From Pseudorasbora parva (taxonomy: Eukaryota > Chordata > Actinopteri > Cypriniformes > Gobionidae), in contig NC_090178.1 of the NCBI RefSeq assembly GCF_024679245.1, forward strand, positions 15,898,713-15,962,712: a stretch of 64,000 nucleotides of DNA, given 5' to 3'. How positions within the stretch are numbered: the first letter of the stretch is position 1; each line of letters starts with the position of its first letter. A program made the translations under genes and the position numbers. The notes under the pieces are model-generated. The model saw only the letters and a list, made by a program, of their open reading frames with translations. It ran no database searches and was not told the origin of the DNA. Positions 12,620 to 26,100 of the stretch are shown here, piece after piece.

Positions 12620-12800
12620 TTCCACAAAAATATAAAACTTGATAATAAGAAATGTCTCATGAGTGCCGAATCAGCACATTAGAATGATTTCTGAAGGATC
12701 ATGTGACACTGAAGACTGGAGTAATGATGCTGAAAATTCTGCTTTGCCTTCAGTTTTTTAATACATTTAAAGTAGAAAAATTAAATAAAAAAAATCACTG
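12620..12800. repeat. Interspersed repeat (tgatttctgaaggatcatgt type)
   Basis: aatcagcacattagaatgat, then ttctgaaggatcatgtgaca, closely parallels 25880-25960. It is a familiar cyprinid repeat; its class is not determined. Confidence 0.6.
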
Positions 12801-13429
12801 AAATATCACAGTTTTTAATGTATTTTATCTGCAATATTTCACCTACCACGTTTTTTAATAACTCCATTTACAATTAAATGTACAATTCTGATATTATTTT
12901 GTGGGTCCAGAATCGTTTAAGAAGAAAGTAAAAAAGCAGCCCTTCAAGAGGGAGCAGAAGATGTGTTCAGAGTCACCAGGGGTCTAAAAGCACCTACTCC
13001 AGCACTGACCACTGAACCACAACATGTTACAGCAAAACCTAATCACAAACCCTAACATCGACTGCCGAGTCTCAGGGGAATGCCGGCCCTGTTACCACAG
13101 CGAGAGGCTGAGGGTGTAAGAAATTACAGATGAACAGAACAGAATCTTTATTTATCGCCACACGACTAGGACTGATTTATTACTAAGACGTTCCCACAAT
13201 GTCGACACAGAAGAGACAATACAGCGACAACTGCTGAAGCAGGAGCTAATGTGGCTCAGAGGAATATCTCTTGAAATTCCTAATAATTATTCACCCTCAT
13301 GTCGTTCCAAACCTGTACTTTAAAAAAACTAATTATAGTAATATCTAAAGTAAAACAAAAAATAAATAAATAATTAAATACAGAATAAAATTAAATATAT
13401 TTTTATTTGCGCTGTATGAGTCATTTATA

Positions 13430-13454
13430 TATCTGGTATATATATGTATATATG

Positions 13455-13546
<92 letters not shown>
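13430..13546. repeat. Compound (TA)n-(GT)n-(TA)n microsatellite
   Basis: Alternating TA and GT runs. Open frames on both strands here are artefacts. Confidence 0.95.
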
Positions 13547-13551
<5 letters not shown>

Positions 13552-13739
13552 CAATCGGTATGGAATTTGCGGTTCAATATGCGCTTGTGAATTATTATTT
13601 GATTTTTTTCCGTTTTTTTAATCTAGATAATTATTTCTATTTCTCTTCGCTTGAAATATTTCTCAGTTTATATCAGCCTACGCGCTGATATGAGCAAATA
13701 TCCAATCATATGCACTAAAGTTAGGGGGTGTTTAGCTGC

Positions 13740-14345
13740 GTTTTAAAACCTTGCTGGTTAAACATTTAATTTGCGTTTTACATGCGCTGAGCGCACACGT
13801 GCCTGTCAGACACTTGATTACTGGACTAAGTAGTCTTACTGCGCTAGTACTGTCAAATACACACAAGGTTAACATAAACACAGTCGGTATGTCTAAAGTG
13901 AAAGTAAAATCGCGTGTGTCTGTATGAGATGCGAACAGGTCTTAGCAGCGCAGCCTAGCGTTTGTTAAAGGGTCAGTTCACCTCTAAAATTGTGTTAATA
14001 AAACAAAGACAAAGAAAAAAAAACACTGCTCTTGGGTAAAGCAATAATAGAGTAGCTTTCATTCAATTTCATACTTAAATGCTACTGTACAACTATGAGC
14101 TACCACTGTATATCTTTATATATATATTTATTTTATATTATACAACACACTAGGAATGTGTACAAGTTTTTTTTAAAGTAAAGTTTGAAGTTTAAGTAAG
14201 GTTTTTCAAGTGTTTTAAGTTAAATAAAGAAAGAGTATTACAATAAAAAAAAATTCTCCTTAATCTCTTTCTGTTCCTGTCGCCTAAGAATAGAACCGTA
14301 AAAAAACAAACGAACCGAAAACCATGGTTAAAAACCGAGGTATCT
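13740..14345 (-). mobile_element. hAT copy, inverted relative to 22370-23130
   Basis: The reverse complement runs from cctcggtttttaaccatggt through aggcgacaggaac, ttgcaatactctttatttaa-like and acacattcctagtgtg to the gactacttagtcc segment. It parallels 22405-23130 in order. The terminal TAGGG end is absent. The right edge is 14340, beside a short TA run. Confidence 0.65.
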
Positions 14346-15375
14346 ATATAGATATATATATACCAGCAAACTTCAAGATCCAAGGACTGAGTCGATGAAA
14401 CCCATCTCTCTCTCTCTCTCTGTTTGTCAACTTCAGCCCTCACTCTTTGATCAACGGCTCTAGCTTCTTCTCGTAAATCTTCCCACCATCATCCAATCAG
14501 CACAGCCAGGCCTGACGTCTCCATAAAACACCTCTTCCTCAACACTCCAACAGATGATCCCAATCAAATGAAAGAGAAGAACACTCTGGTGACCGATCCG
14601 TGGAGTTACGCTAATCTGTCCGCTTTCAGTCAGTGACGCCGTGTTTGATGGCTGAACACAAGCGGACGTTTGTTGCCATTTCACTCTTGATGAAAGCCTG
14701 TTATTACCAAAGGCATTATAGAGCTGGTGGTGTTGAAGCGTCTCTGCTTTCATCTTCACTCACCGTGGCCTCTTCATCTTGATTGGGATAAAGGGTAGAC
14801 TATTGAGCTTGGGAGAAATGAACCTCCTTTTCTTTATCACACTTACACAAACACACACACACACACTCGACAACAAAAAGACACGTACAATCAAACACAC
14901 GGTTCTGTTGATGTTTTCTCTAAATTTCGACATGAGTGCTCTGATATTTCTCAATTATTGTAGGACTGATAGAGTGGGATTTTTTTTTACACACACACAC
15001 ACACCTGCCCACACACACACATTGTGCACCACTGTGCCACCTGGAGGCTTATCTGTCATGACCTCGGATTTAGTGGCAATAGAAAATGATAAAGGATAGG
15101 ACAGGCACTCTGAGAGGCAGTGAGGGATCACACTGATGCCGCTGAACCATGTCACCAGCGGCGACACACACACATTGGCGAGTGATCAAATAGGCAGTGC
15201 TAAAAAATGTTGACACTTACAGCTCTTACTGTGAAGACTGAGGGTGAAAATGGCACGGAGAGAAGAGATTACATGGGGAAAAAATGGGGACAGCCAGTCT
15301 CTTAAATGTAAGGCTATCGGTCTGATTCAAAGGACTATTCAGGGGTTCAAATCAAGCAGTAGATTTTAAGCTCAA

Positions 15376-16125
15376 TTGAGGATAAACATTATTTTGAAAA
15401 ATTATAATTTTAAGTCAGGCTTTAAAAAAAAAAACATGCTTACTGTAAGGCAGTCAAAATATACACTGTTTATAGCCTCAAGACTTAAAGGGGTTCTTCA
15501 CTACTGGCAAAATGGGCTTTCAAAAATCAAAAACCACAGTGTTTTAGGACAAATGGAGGGGACAAACTGAGAGAAACTGCCGCTACAGCAGGGCTGGTGG
15601 ATTTCCAAAGTTACTCAGCATTTTCACTAGCCACAATTTTGACAATGATACCATAGTGGAAAAAAAACTGTCAGATATTTTGAACATTATCTCTTAATTT
15701 GGCAGCAGGTATGCTAATTAGGTTGCTGTCACTTTAAGACCTGACGCACAGACACACTTTGGGTGTGAGCACAAAATCTGCAGGAATGGGTAACTAAAAT
15801 TATGCGACCGCAATCCCACTGTAAGCCCCGTTATACCAACAATATTCATCTTGAGCAAATGAAACAAGAGGAGAGGTGGGTTTGTGTGTCAACTCGCTGT
15901 CGGCGAAATGAGAGAGGGAGAAAGTGCAGCTAGTATTGTGTACATATCCTGCGGAAAATGAGTATTGGAAGCATTTCCGATATTTCAGTATCGATATGTT
16001 TTGAAAAATCTATATATTTTTGACAACTTAAGTTTATTATTTAATATGCCTTTTTTAAAAGACTATAACTGATTGTTTGCTTATTATTTATAAAAAATTC
16101 AACCCTCCAAAGCGGCGAGTAGGAG
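15376..16125. repeat. Probable old interspersed repeat
   Basis: Contains ttaaaggggttcttcac and a subterminal-looking tcagtatcgatatg segment of a style seen in fish DNA transposons. No clear inverted ends or target duplication; weak support. Confidence 0.3.
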
Positions 16126-17141
16126 TTACTGCATTACAGGGCACTGCTGAAATCCACACGTATTTGGCAAATACAATTGTCATTGATAAACCAATACAAA
16201 AACTGTTCTTTTAATAACCCTCTGTTGATCTGACTGTCTGTGGGCGGAGATATAAAAATGTAGAAGAATAATCTGTATTTTTCATGAAAAGCCCTGGAAC
16301 TGTGAGGGTCCAGGTAACACTGAGAATGAGTAAACATTTTTAATTTACATTATCTACAGACAAAACAAAGCGGGTTGAAAACTTGTATACTAGTATATGT
16401 GATAAAGGAATAATCCGAGTTAACTACAAGTTAAGCTTAATTAACTAAGAGCATTGAATTAATGCTGATCACATCATTTCCATCATGGTGTAAAGTATCG
16501 TGAAGATTACTCCGGTGACGAGGGACTGCCCTCAAAGTTTCTGAACTTTGAAAAAAAGGGAATTTTTTTTTTTACCCAGAACCTTATTTAGACCCTGGTT
16601 CCTGCGGTCAAGCTTACAAGTGTAACTTGTATTGAATTTTGAATATTCCTTTACATGACACTTGTGTGATAGAATCACTTACTGACCATATCTGTGTAAA
16701 GTTATATCCAGTGCTGTTGTCATGGAAATGTAAAGTGGTAAAGATTGTAAACCTGGTAACTTTTACACAATGTCTGAAAAGGATACCCAGAAGGCAGATG
16801 ACATAACTTCCTTGTTTACATGGAGCTCAGCAAGCGGTTTGCCAGACTGTTGTCTCGAAACAGCAGAAGAACATAAACATCTCCTTCCTGTTGTCTGCAT
16901 GCGTTCCAAATGTCTGACGCTGAAAACCAGCCAGAAACAGTATAAACAAAAAGTTGTCAGCTACATCTTCACCTGACGCCAGGTGTTTGACAATATGGCA
17001 TTGATGATGATAATGATGATGATGATGTACCAGTGATGCCCACGGGAATTATCTTTATACTTCAAATACAAAAGTATAAAACAATTTATGAAAGAATTAA
17101 TGCAAGTGCTTAAACAAAAACATGAGCTTCACAATTAGGCC

Positions 17142-17484
17142 TTTAAAAGGGATAGTTCACTTTAAAATGAAAAATCTGTCATCCTTTACTCACCCTCAAG
17201 TTGTTTTAAACCTGTATGAATTTCTTTCTTCAGCTGAACACAAGGGAAGATATTTTAAAGAATGTCAGTAACCAAACAGTTAACTGGAGCCATTGACTTC
17301 AGTGGTATTTTTTTCCTACTATGGAAGTAAATGGCTCCAGTTAACTGTTTGGTCACTGACATTCTTCAAAAAAATCTTCCCTTGTGTTCAGCTGAAGAAA
17401 GAAAAAAATCATACAGGTTTAAAACAACTTAAGGGTGAGTAAAGGATGACAGAATTTTCATTTTAAAGTGAACTATCCCTTTAA
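17142..17484. mobile_element. Near-perfect palindromic MITE
   Basis: Starts TTTAAAAGGGATAGTTCAC and ends GTGAACTATCCCTTTAAA. The arms (17142-17305 and 17320-17484) mirror each other almost base for base, including cagctgaacacaagggaaga and ccagttaactgtttggt, around a short spacer. It is about 340 bp with no coding capacity. Confidence 0.92.
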
Positions 17485-17822
17485 ACCCTTTCGATGTTGC
17501 CAGTGTTATGTTGCAATGTCTGCAGGTTAATGTACCGGTAATCGTGATTCGTGACTTAAAAAAACACCAACATTTCTTTCCAGAAAATGTTAAAACGTTG
17601 AAAATAAAGTAAAAAAGGAAAGTAAAAATCCAAGCCAAGTCGAATCACCATATTACTTAAGAAAATGATATAGTAGAGAGGACATTGTGGCCATTATTAA
17701 CAGATGACGGGTATAAAAAGATTTGTACCTTGTTTAATCTGAACCGTTTATTCTAGCAAGGCATGGGAAAGCTCTGCTACAGCTCATTTAGCACTGCCAA
17801 AACTTAATTAAAAACCAAAAAA

Positions 17823-17830
<8 letters not shown>

Positions 17831-17912
<82 letters not shown>
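17831..17912. repeat. (AG)n microsatellite
   Basis: About 41 AG units after an A-rich run. Confidence 0.98.
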
Positions 17913-17917
<5 letters not shown>

Positions 17918-18427
17918 AATGGGTAATTTTGTTACATTAAATGACACAAACAAATAATACAATAATAATTGAAAAAAAAAAAAAAAAAATCTGATAGCCA
18001 TAACATTACAGCCCCATTTTCACGTGCATGGGTATTTAAGAGCCTTAATGTGCTGAATTTATTTGTTAATACAGTGAGACTTCCTCCAGTAGGGCCATTA
18101 CACTGCGGACATAATGTCCATCATGGGGCCAAACGACTTAGTGATTGCTCAGTCATAAACACACAGGCGCACACACACACACACACGCTGAGCTCATGTG
18201 ATCCAAAGCCTGTAATATTGCCTAACATAGCCTATCATGCCTCAAGACTCGCCAAGAGCGGGAAACAGTGAGCTCATCTATACCGTGGCCAAGAGCACCA
18301 TTTGCCCTGTGGTACCGACTACAACGAGAGGTGTGTAAAGAAACCAAAGTATAACAAGGCCTTTGTGTACTGTGCATATGTCTGTGTTTGATTGGCGTTT
18401 TCGATGATGACAGTGGCTTTATCTTAA

Positions 18428-18720
18428 AGGTCCCATGGCATGGATTTTTTAAAATATTATTTTATAATGTTTCCTGAGGTGTACTTATATTGCTAGTATG
18501 GTTTTTACATTTAAAAAAATCATAATTTAGAAATTAAAGGCATTTTTTTCTATACTGATATTAGCCCTCTGGCTTGAATGCTCTATTTCAAGGAGCGTGT
18601 CTGCTGTGAGTCTTCAGTGAAAACACCCACTGTTGTGATTGGCTGACATCTTTGCATTTGAAATGAGATTATGTGCGGAGGGGGCGTGGTTAGTCAGGCG
18701 CAAAAGGGAGATGTTAGGCA
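18428..18720. mobile_element. TTAA-family element, left part
   Basis: TTAA (18424-18427) followed by AGGTCCCATGGCATGG. The next 250 bp match 39252-39490 closely (tgaggtgtacttatattg, gccctctggcttgaatgct, tcttcagtgaaaacaccc). The right end is not found. The end resembles the Kolobok-type end at 9088, so a related TTAA family is likely. Confidence 0.75.
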
Positions 18721-19157
18721 GACATCAGTGTTGTTCAACAGTGTTGTGCAAAAAATGGCATCTGAAAAAAACGTCAACTAAAATAAAAGGCAGAGATGAT
18801 GCGCCTCACAATATCAAACCTAAAAAATGCATTCTGTCTGATCGGGACCTTACTGAAGGTGTAACGCTGCACAATATCACACTTTACAATGTCAGACACA
18901 TCACGGTAATGTATATGATTATCCTTTTGCTTGGCTATGTTATTAAACAGCCTGCAAAGTGCTCACAGCCAATTGAAAGCTATTTAAAAAAAGGCGCCTC
19001 TCGCTGCAAAAAATGTGTTTTGCCTGATATAAGCTGGCCGACTAATTCTGAGCTTGCGAGACTGAGTGGGGATGGGGTTCATTTGCATAATCATAGATCC
19101 ACATATAATAAATTAAGTAAGAGAGTAGAGCTACATTCAAGCTATTTTAAGGCATGA
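18639..19157 (+). other. Unrecognised 172-codon open frame
   Basis: The frame starts inside the TTAA-family element and runs through DNA beyond its part shared with the 39-kb copy. I recognise no domain. A hydrophobic stretch (MYMIILLLGYVI, about residues 91-102) and a Cys-rich end (CKKCVLP) are visible. There is no splice context and no homologue I can name. Chance or transposon-derived open frame is more likely than a host gene. Confidence 0.2.
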
Positions 19158-19486
19158 AGAAATTTATTCATATAAATTTTAATTGAAGTAGCAAACAGTA
19201 TGCAATGTAATGAAGCAGAACTAATAAATTGAATAAATTGTACTAGTAAATTAATAAATTGAAATTAAATTAAATTCAACTGAAATATTTAACTAGGCAA
19301 GCAAAATATAAAGGATGGATGTCAAATAAATGATTGCAACCTGTCAGGTAGTTAAATGCAGAAATGCAATTTGAGCGCTATAGAGGTTCTCTGTGAAAAG
19401 TTTATTTCTGTAATCCATCTAACATACAAAAATAGTAATTAGTATGGAGTGTTACAATAGAGGCAGCACAGTTCTGTGTGTTATAT

Positions 19487-19650
19487 CAGGGGTGGCGAAC
19501 ATCGGTCAGTACGTTTGCTTCGACCCTGATAAAATCTCACCTTCTTGTTTTCTAATAACCCTTCAAGACCTTGATTAGGTGTGTTTGATTAAGGCTGAAG
19601 GAAAAATCTGCAGGACTGTGGCTCTCCAGGGCCGATGTTCGCCACCCCTT
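19487..19650. mobile_element. 164-bp MITE with a perfect 9-bp target duplication
   Basis: The ends CAGGGGTGGCGAACATCGG and CCGATGTTCGCCACCCCTT are inverted over about 18 bp. gtgttatat occurs immediately outside both ends (19478-19486 and 19651-19659). It has no coding capacity. Confidence 0.85.
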
Positions 19651-21029
19651 GTGTTATATTATCAAACGGTATTGGATGGATCTATTGCACTTGCAGTTGA
19701 AAAAAAAAAATCTATAATGCATCACAAATGGTTCTCCGGGCTCTGTCAGGCCGTAACTATAGTTAACTGGCAAGCGCTTCAGTGAGCTCATATCTGCCTG
19801 ACATTACAACAGCAGCTGTGTTGAGCGCTGTGATGAGGTCATCTTTACTTGACATCTGGGTACAAGGCAGCTGTGTTTTGGCATGTATAAAGCCCGTTCT
19901 GACATAGCTGCCTATACCACGCCCATGACGGCTGTGTCTGCGCCACATCGGCTGAGGTTTCCGGAGCACTTCCTCTCAAACTCCATCGTTTCCAATATCC
20001 ATCAATCATTCGCTCATATCAAAATGATCAGCATCATCTGCGCCTTAGGTTCAAACACTGCTCACACCCTTGTGTTCTTTCTGCGTGTATGAGAGCTAGA
20101 TCAAATGTAAAGAGAAGCATTAATCACTCGGTACTGGCCTTCATGCAGCTGGACTGTTCATCCGTCTGGAGATTTTTATGAATTATATAACTTTGATTTA
20201 TTGCATGTCAAGAAATCAGGTCTACTGTTTTTTTTTTTATTATTGTTCTTTTACAACTCTAGAACAGGTCAATGTTAGTTCCTCTTGTGCTGTACATCCC
20301 AAAGGCGAGGACTGCAGGGAAGGAGATTTTTTTGAGAGGTGGAGTGAGAGGAAGTGGGGATCATTCATTTGTCTATTTAGAGCGAGGTTCTCTTTGAAGC
20401 AGATCGATTTCGATTCTGGGCTAAGATTCTGCCCTAGCGCTGGCGTAGACCGGGGGAAGGCTCGCACGCACAGACGGGAGCGAGAAACGTGACGCACACG
20501 CAGATGCTGGCTGTCTTTCTGAGTTAGCTCATCAAAGAGGACATTTCCAGGAGATGTCGCCCAGCACTCTCATTGCCTTTCTTTGCAACAGACAGGAAGT
20601 AGGGTCAATCTGGCTGTGACATACTAAAATCTTCCAGACCACTCATGAACTCCCTTTCTCTCGCGTTCTCTCTGACTCTCTCTTTTCAACCCAAGGAACA
20701 TGCTGTTCCGCCAGTAGCAGCTGTTTGCACAACTCAGTCCCATATGGAATGATAACCAGTCAAGGTCCTCCATCTGAAACTCATTTGCCTTCTTTTAGTC
20801 CCTTCAAACAAAGTCTACACAACAACAGAATGCCTCTGGGTGTGATTTGAAAGACATCTGAATGGCTAATGTGAAAAGTGGACCAACCACAAGGTCATAG
20901 TGACATTGGATCATGTAGTATGTGATTACATATGTGCCGAACAATGTGTTAATAAAAATAAAGAATACATTATTAACATTAACATCAATATACAATTCAA
21001 ATAATTATATTTGTATATATATATATTAT

Positions 21030-21147
<118 letters not shown>

Positions 21148-22263
21148 ATCAATTAAACAAATCTAATTAATTACTTATTAGGCCTACTGTGTGATTAACA
21201 TAATCTTTGTCCTGAAAATATATTAAATATTTATATTCAAATGAATCAATGAATTATTAGCATTAGTTAAATTAAAGTTCAAAAATTATTTTATTATTAT
21301 TTTCTGTGTTCAAATATTGGCCATAACAATCAATAATATGGCCTAGTATGCTGAGGAAATAAATTCAAAAGTGCTTCAGGAAGATGTATGAATCTAGCTA
21401 CAGTTCTATGTGTGTAGTTACAGTTTTTTTCACTGTACATACATACAAGGAAACTGGTCTGCAGGACATTGTGATCCATTTATGAAGGGAATTGCTCAGT
21501 CGGTCACATACAGATTTGCTAAGTTTGCGTTTAAGTAGGTGCGTTTACATGTAGCACTGTAATCTGTTTAAAAGTCCTAACCGAATGAAAAGGCTTCATA
21601 TAAACACCTCAATCGGACTAAAAATGCCCAAACCTAAATTGTAATCGGTTTGACAGGGGAGGGATGGGATAAACCTTTCCATGATCCGATCAAACGAAAT
21701 ATTCCACCATGCAAACGACCTGATTCTTTTACTGTGAACGTCCATCTGTGACGTGATCATAGACCATAATATACGGCAGTAATATACAAAATATATACGG
21801 CGTAATAGTAATATTCGGAAATATATAGCTAATATAGGCCTACGACGCGCGCCTTCACCACTGAAGAGCGTGCCGCGCTGACTTGTTGACGAGAGGAAAG
21901 TTCATTTTCTGAGGTGTTAAACTTTTTATTTCATGACATGAAGATAAAGTTGGCATAATGACACAGACATAGCCCGGCTACATGCCATCTTGACAGCGTT
22001 TGTCCCAGGCAGTTTTTACTTACAGTGCGGTTTGAAGATGACGTTGACTGTTGACAGTTGTTATCACGGGACGTTAGGTCGTACCTCCGGATTAATTTAA
22101 ATTCCTGGATGCTTTGCATTTTGTACTTTTATCATTACTTTCATCAAGCCGTTTTTTTTTTGTTTTTTTTCTATAAGTAAGTTAAATGTTCCAATCAAGG
22201 ATCCAGACAGAGCATTCGCATCTCCTTCCTTCATTTTAGAATGGTGGCGAGAACTGCTCAGGG

Positions 22264-22369
22264 TCAAAGTTCAATACGGAATGGATTAATCTGCGTAATT
22301 TTTTTTAACACATTATTTTTTTCTCAGATTAATTAATCGAAATTACCGTGTTATTTTGACAGTTATTTT
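22264..22369. mobile_element. hAT fragment (taatcga...ttttgacag family)
   Basis: The end sequence gattaattaatcgaaatta, then ttattttgacag, resembles the terminal region of the fragment at 42640-43237. It stops where the next hAT begins at 22370. Confidence 0.5.
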
Positions 22370-23130
22370 TAGGGATGCAACAATACAGTTAGTTCACGGT
22401 TCAGTGCATGCCTCGGTTTTAACCACGGTTTTCGGTTCGGTTCAATTCGGTTCTGATTGCTTGTCATATCAGTTTTTTGCTATTCTATTCTTAAGCGACA
22501 GGAACAGCAAGAGTTTAAGGAGAAAAAACATATTTTTTATTGCAATACTCTTTATTTTACTTAAAAGAATTGAAAAACCTTACTTAAACTTAAACTTTAC
22601 TTTTAAAAAAAACTTGTACACATTCCTAGTAAACTGTATAAAATAAAATAAATATATATAAAGATTTACACTGGCAGCTCAGAGCTGTACAGCAGCATTT
22701 AAGTGTAAAATTGAATGAATAAATGTAAAAATAAAACTACATAGACTTCACTATATACATTGATTCTTAGACTGAATTAGTTTTTCAAGAGCAGTGAGTT
22801 ATGTTCTCTTTGTCTTCTGTTGTTAAATTAACATTAAAGTGATAGTTCAATAAAAAATGTAAACTTGAAATGAACACGGGTTTGGAGCAATATTAGAGTG
22901 AGTAAATAATGACATTAAAGGACAGCTCACTGCTCTGCTGTCAATTTAAGACCTGTGTGCATCTAATATAAAGACACTTGGCAATTTAACTTTTCACTTC
23001 AGACATAACCGACTGTGTTTTTGTAAATGTGTATTTGACATTATTAACAGTCAGACTACTACGTAGTCTAGTAATGACACGTTTAACAGGCGTTTAGTGC
23101 GCGTGCTCGGAAAAGCGCATGTTAACATCG
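22370..23130 (+). mobile_element. hAT element with TAGGGATGCAAC end
   Basis: Starts TAGGGATGCAACAATACAG with aaccacggttttcggttcgg next to the end, typical of fish hAT elements. The interior parallels the inverted copy at 13740-14345. No transposase domain is visible; the right terminus is unclear. Confidence 0.65.
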
Positions 23131-23159
23131 TGCATATGCATGCGAATTACACTTTTAAC

Positions 23160-23740
23160 TTCTACTTAAAAAGGATTTGGTAGTCCTTGGCAGTGACATG
23201 CCCATCAAGCATAGTAGGGAATGCCATGATATTGCAGCCCAAAACCTCGCTGGTTCACACAACAGTCCAGATGTTAAGCCTCTTTGGGGCTTCTCCACAC
23301 CATAACTCCCATGGATGTGGGATGTTCTCATCAGAGAATGTTTAACATTGTTCAAGATTTGCACTGATGGCACCAATGAAACTGACATTTGGCATTGGTA
23401 CAAGTGACCAAATTTTTGGTTTTAGCAGCCCGACTATGAACACTGAAATTGTGGAGCTCCCAACAAACACTTTTGGTGGAAACAGGAGAGTCAAGACGTG
23501 CAGTTAATTGTGCAGTGATTTGGGCAGCTGTGGTTTAATGCTTTTTGGATACAATCCGGGTTAGTACTTGGACATCCCTTTCAGGCAGCTTCCTCTTGCG
23601 TACTTCTGCTGGATGTTACCCTGGATACCATAGCTCTTGATACACCACAAAGACTTGCTTTCCAGGTCACAGATAAGCCAGCAAGATACACGCCAACAAT
23701 TGGTCCTCTTTTAAACTCTGTCTTCTAAATATCACAACTC
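23160..23740 (-). mobile_element. Tc1-like transposase relic (second family)
   Basis: The minus strand reads piecewise as a Tc1 transposase: LPERDVQVLTRIVSKKH, TTAAQITAQL, LDSPVSTKSV and WELHNFSVHSRAAKT, then about 23280 VWRSPKEA. The frame is broken by several stops and the Glu-containing C-terminus is absent. The sequence differs from the relic at 1.6 kb, so it is a separate family. Confidence 0.8.
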
Positions 23741-24064
23741 AAGCAGCGATTGTGACTCGGCTATTAAGTAGATGAATTAATTATTAGAGGAAGGAAGTGG
23801 AAGATTTTTAGCTGAGGAAAGGACAGTCGGCCCATGCTCTCGTGAGAACGACATCTCTCCGTAATGGACGAGAACATCAGCGGCCATATCAGCTGTTAGT
23901 ACAACTCACTTTCCGAGATGGCGGAGATATGTAGACAGATCTCGGGTCCTGCAGAAAACACTCACAGCACTAGTGAGGAATACCAACAGCCCTGGAGTGG
24001 GATGGGGCTACATGTGTGTATGACAGAGGACAGAGGACACATGGAGGCATCCTGATGTGTCTGT

Positions 24065-24223
<159 letters not shown>

Positions 24224-24416
24224 AATGCTTTCATTTGTAAAATGAAACATTTGTGATGGTGCTTCTAGTGCTAACAGCTGGAGGGATGTGTTTTCTGCCT
24301 GATCAGTGGGCTAGATGGAGCACAGCCCTCTGAGTTTTGGTGAAAGGTTTGAACGATGTGCACTAAACCTTTCCTCTGGTCTTTGTGTTTCCTGATCTAT
24401 AGAGAACAGAGATTAC

Positions 24417-24423
24417 ACACACA

Positions 24424-24466
<43 letters not shown>

Positions 24467-24770
24467 AGTGTTTCCATGTTTTATGTGGACTTTCCATAGG
24501 CGTAATGGTTTTTATACCGTACAAACCATATTTTCTATCCCCTTACACTGCCCCTGCCCCTAAACCTACCCATCACAGGAAACATTCTGCATTTTCACTT
24601 TCTCAAAAAAAAAAAAAAACTCCTTTTATATGATTTATAAGATGTTTTCCTCATGGGGACCAAAAAATGTCCCCACAAGGACAAGGATTTCGGATATTGC
24701 CATCGTTTTGGCGCATTTTTGTTCCTATAACGTATGGATTACCAGGCCACACACACACACATGCACCTTG
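24417..24770. repeat. CA-flanked interspersed repeat, copy 1
   Basis: A (CA)n run (24417-24464) is followed by taggcgtaatggtttttata, ctgcccctgcccctaaacct and atggggaccaaaaaatgtcc, then another CA run at 24751-24768. The same order occurs at 27807-28185. Confidence 0.8.
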
Positions 24771-25494
24771 CAAATGCACATTAGCAGCATTATAAACAAC
24801 AACAACTGCAACTCCTTGAGCTCTCAGCTTTCTTTTTGGCTGGCTGTCTGGAGCCCAGCCCTCCAGCTCCTGAGTGCTCTCACTAAAAGCCCCTTTCCTT
24901 CCTCACACAGCTGCTAATGCACGGATAATGAGATTGGTGAGAGGCTGATAGAGGCTCAGAGATACTAACATTCTGACTACATCACCCATAATTCAATTGG
25001 GCCAGCTTGGCCTTCTTTCTTTTGTTTGCGAGCTAGAGGTTTTAAGGCCACACCACTCCCACATCCTCATCTCTGGCTGTGTTCGGAATAGCATACTATA
25101 TACATGGGCGTCATGCAGATATGTTTTTGAAAGGGAACCGGTGCAATTCCGGACAAATTTTCCACCCAAAGTGAGAAAGAAAAACAGTTGAACAACTTAT
25201 AGTAGTTGGCCATACTTCACTTGTCTTAAAATCTGAGAAAGCACTTACCCCCTCAGTTTAAATGAGCTAAATAATACAGCATACTTGTACTATTTTAGCA
25301 ATAAGCAGTATGTATACTCTGCAAAGTATATTGAGATGAGTGCTGTACAACCAGAATATACTAAATATGATAATGTTTTCTATAATGCACTTCACCTTCC
25401 ATTTTCAGAATGACAAATTAATGCGAAGCAATATAAAATGTGATTCCAAATACAAAATGTACACAACTTAGATTTAAAATGCTAAAATAACCAT

Positions 25495-26100
25495 TCATAC
25501 TCTACCATTCAAATGTTTCGGGTATACACACAATTCCGGGCAATTCCAAATGCACTACAAAATATATAGATGCTGTTTATAAATATGTTAAACTTCATTG
25601 AATATAAAAATCGCTAACAGTGGTTAAATCTAATTAGAAACAGATTATATTAACCAATATGTTTTAATGTATTAAATGTATACCATTCAAAAGTTAACTG
25701 TCAGTAAGATCCTTTAAAATAAATGACTGAACATAACAGTACATGCTTTTACACGCTTATAAAATGAACAGAGCTCTCTATTCATCAAAAGAGTCATAAA
25801 ATAATATATCACAGTATTTATTTTTATTTATTTTTTTACAAAAATTAACTAGTAGTGCCGTTTTCAACAATAATAATAATAAGAAATGTTTCTTGAGCAC
25901 AAAATCAGCATATTTTAATGATTTCTGAAAGGTTATCTGACACTGAAACAAATTCAGCATTTCCATCACATGAATAAATAATATTTTAAAATATATTAAA
26001 ATAGAAAATTGGTATTTTAAATTGTAATAATATTTCACAATATGACTGGTTTTACAGCATTTTTTAACAAATAGAGCCTTGGTGAGAATTGAGCATAAAA
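25495..26100. repeat. Cyprinid interspersed repeat
   Basis: Contains ctaccattcaaatgtttcgg, taccattcaaaagttaactg and aaatcagcatattttaatga, then the ttctgaaaggttatctgaca segment shared with 12620-12800. Class not determined. Confidence 0.6.
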
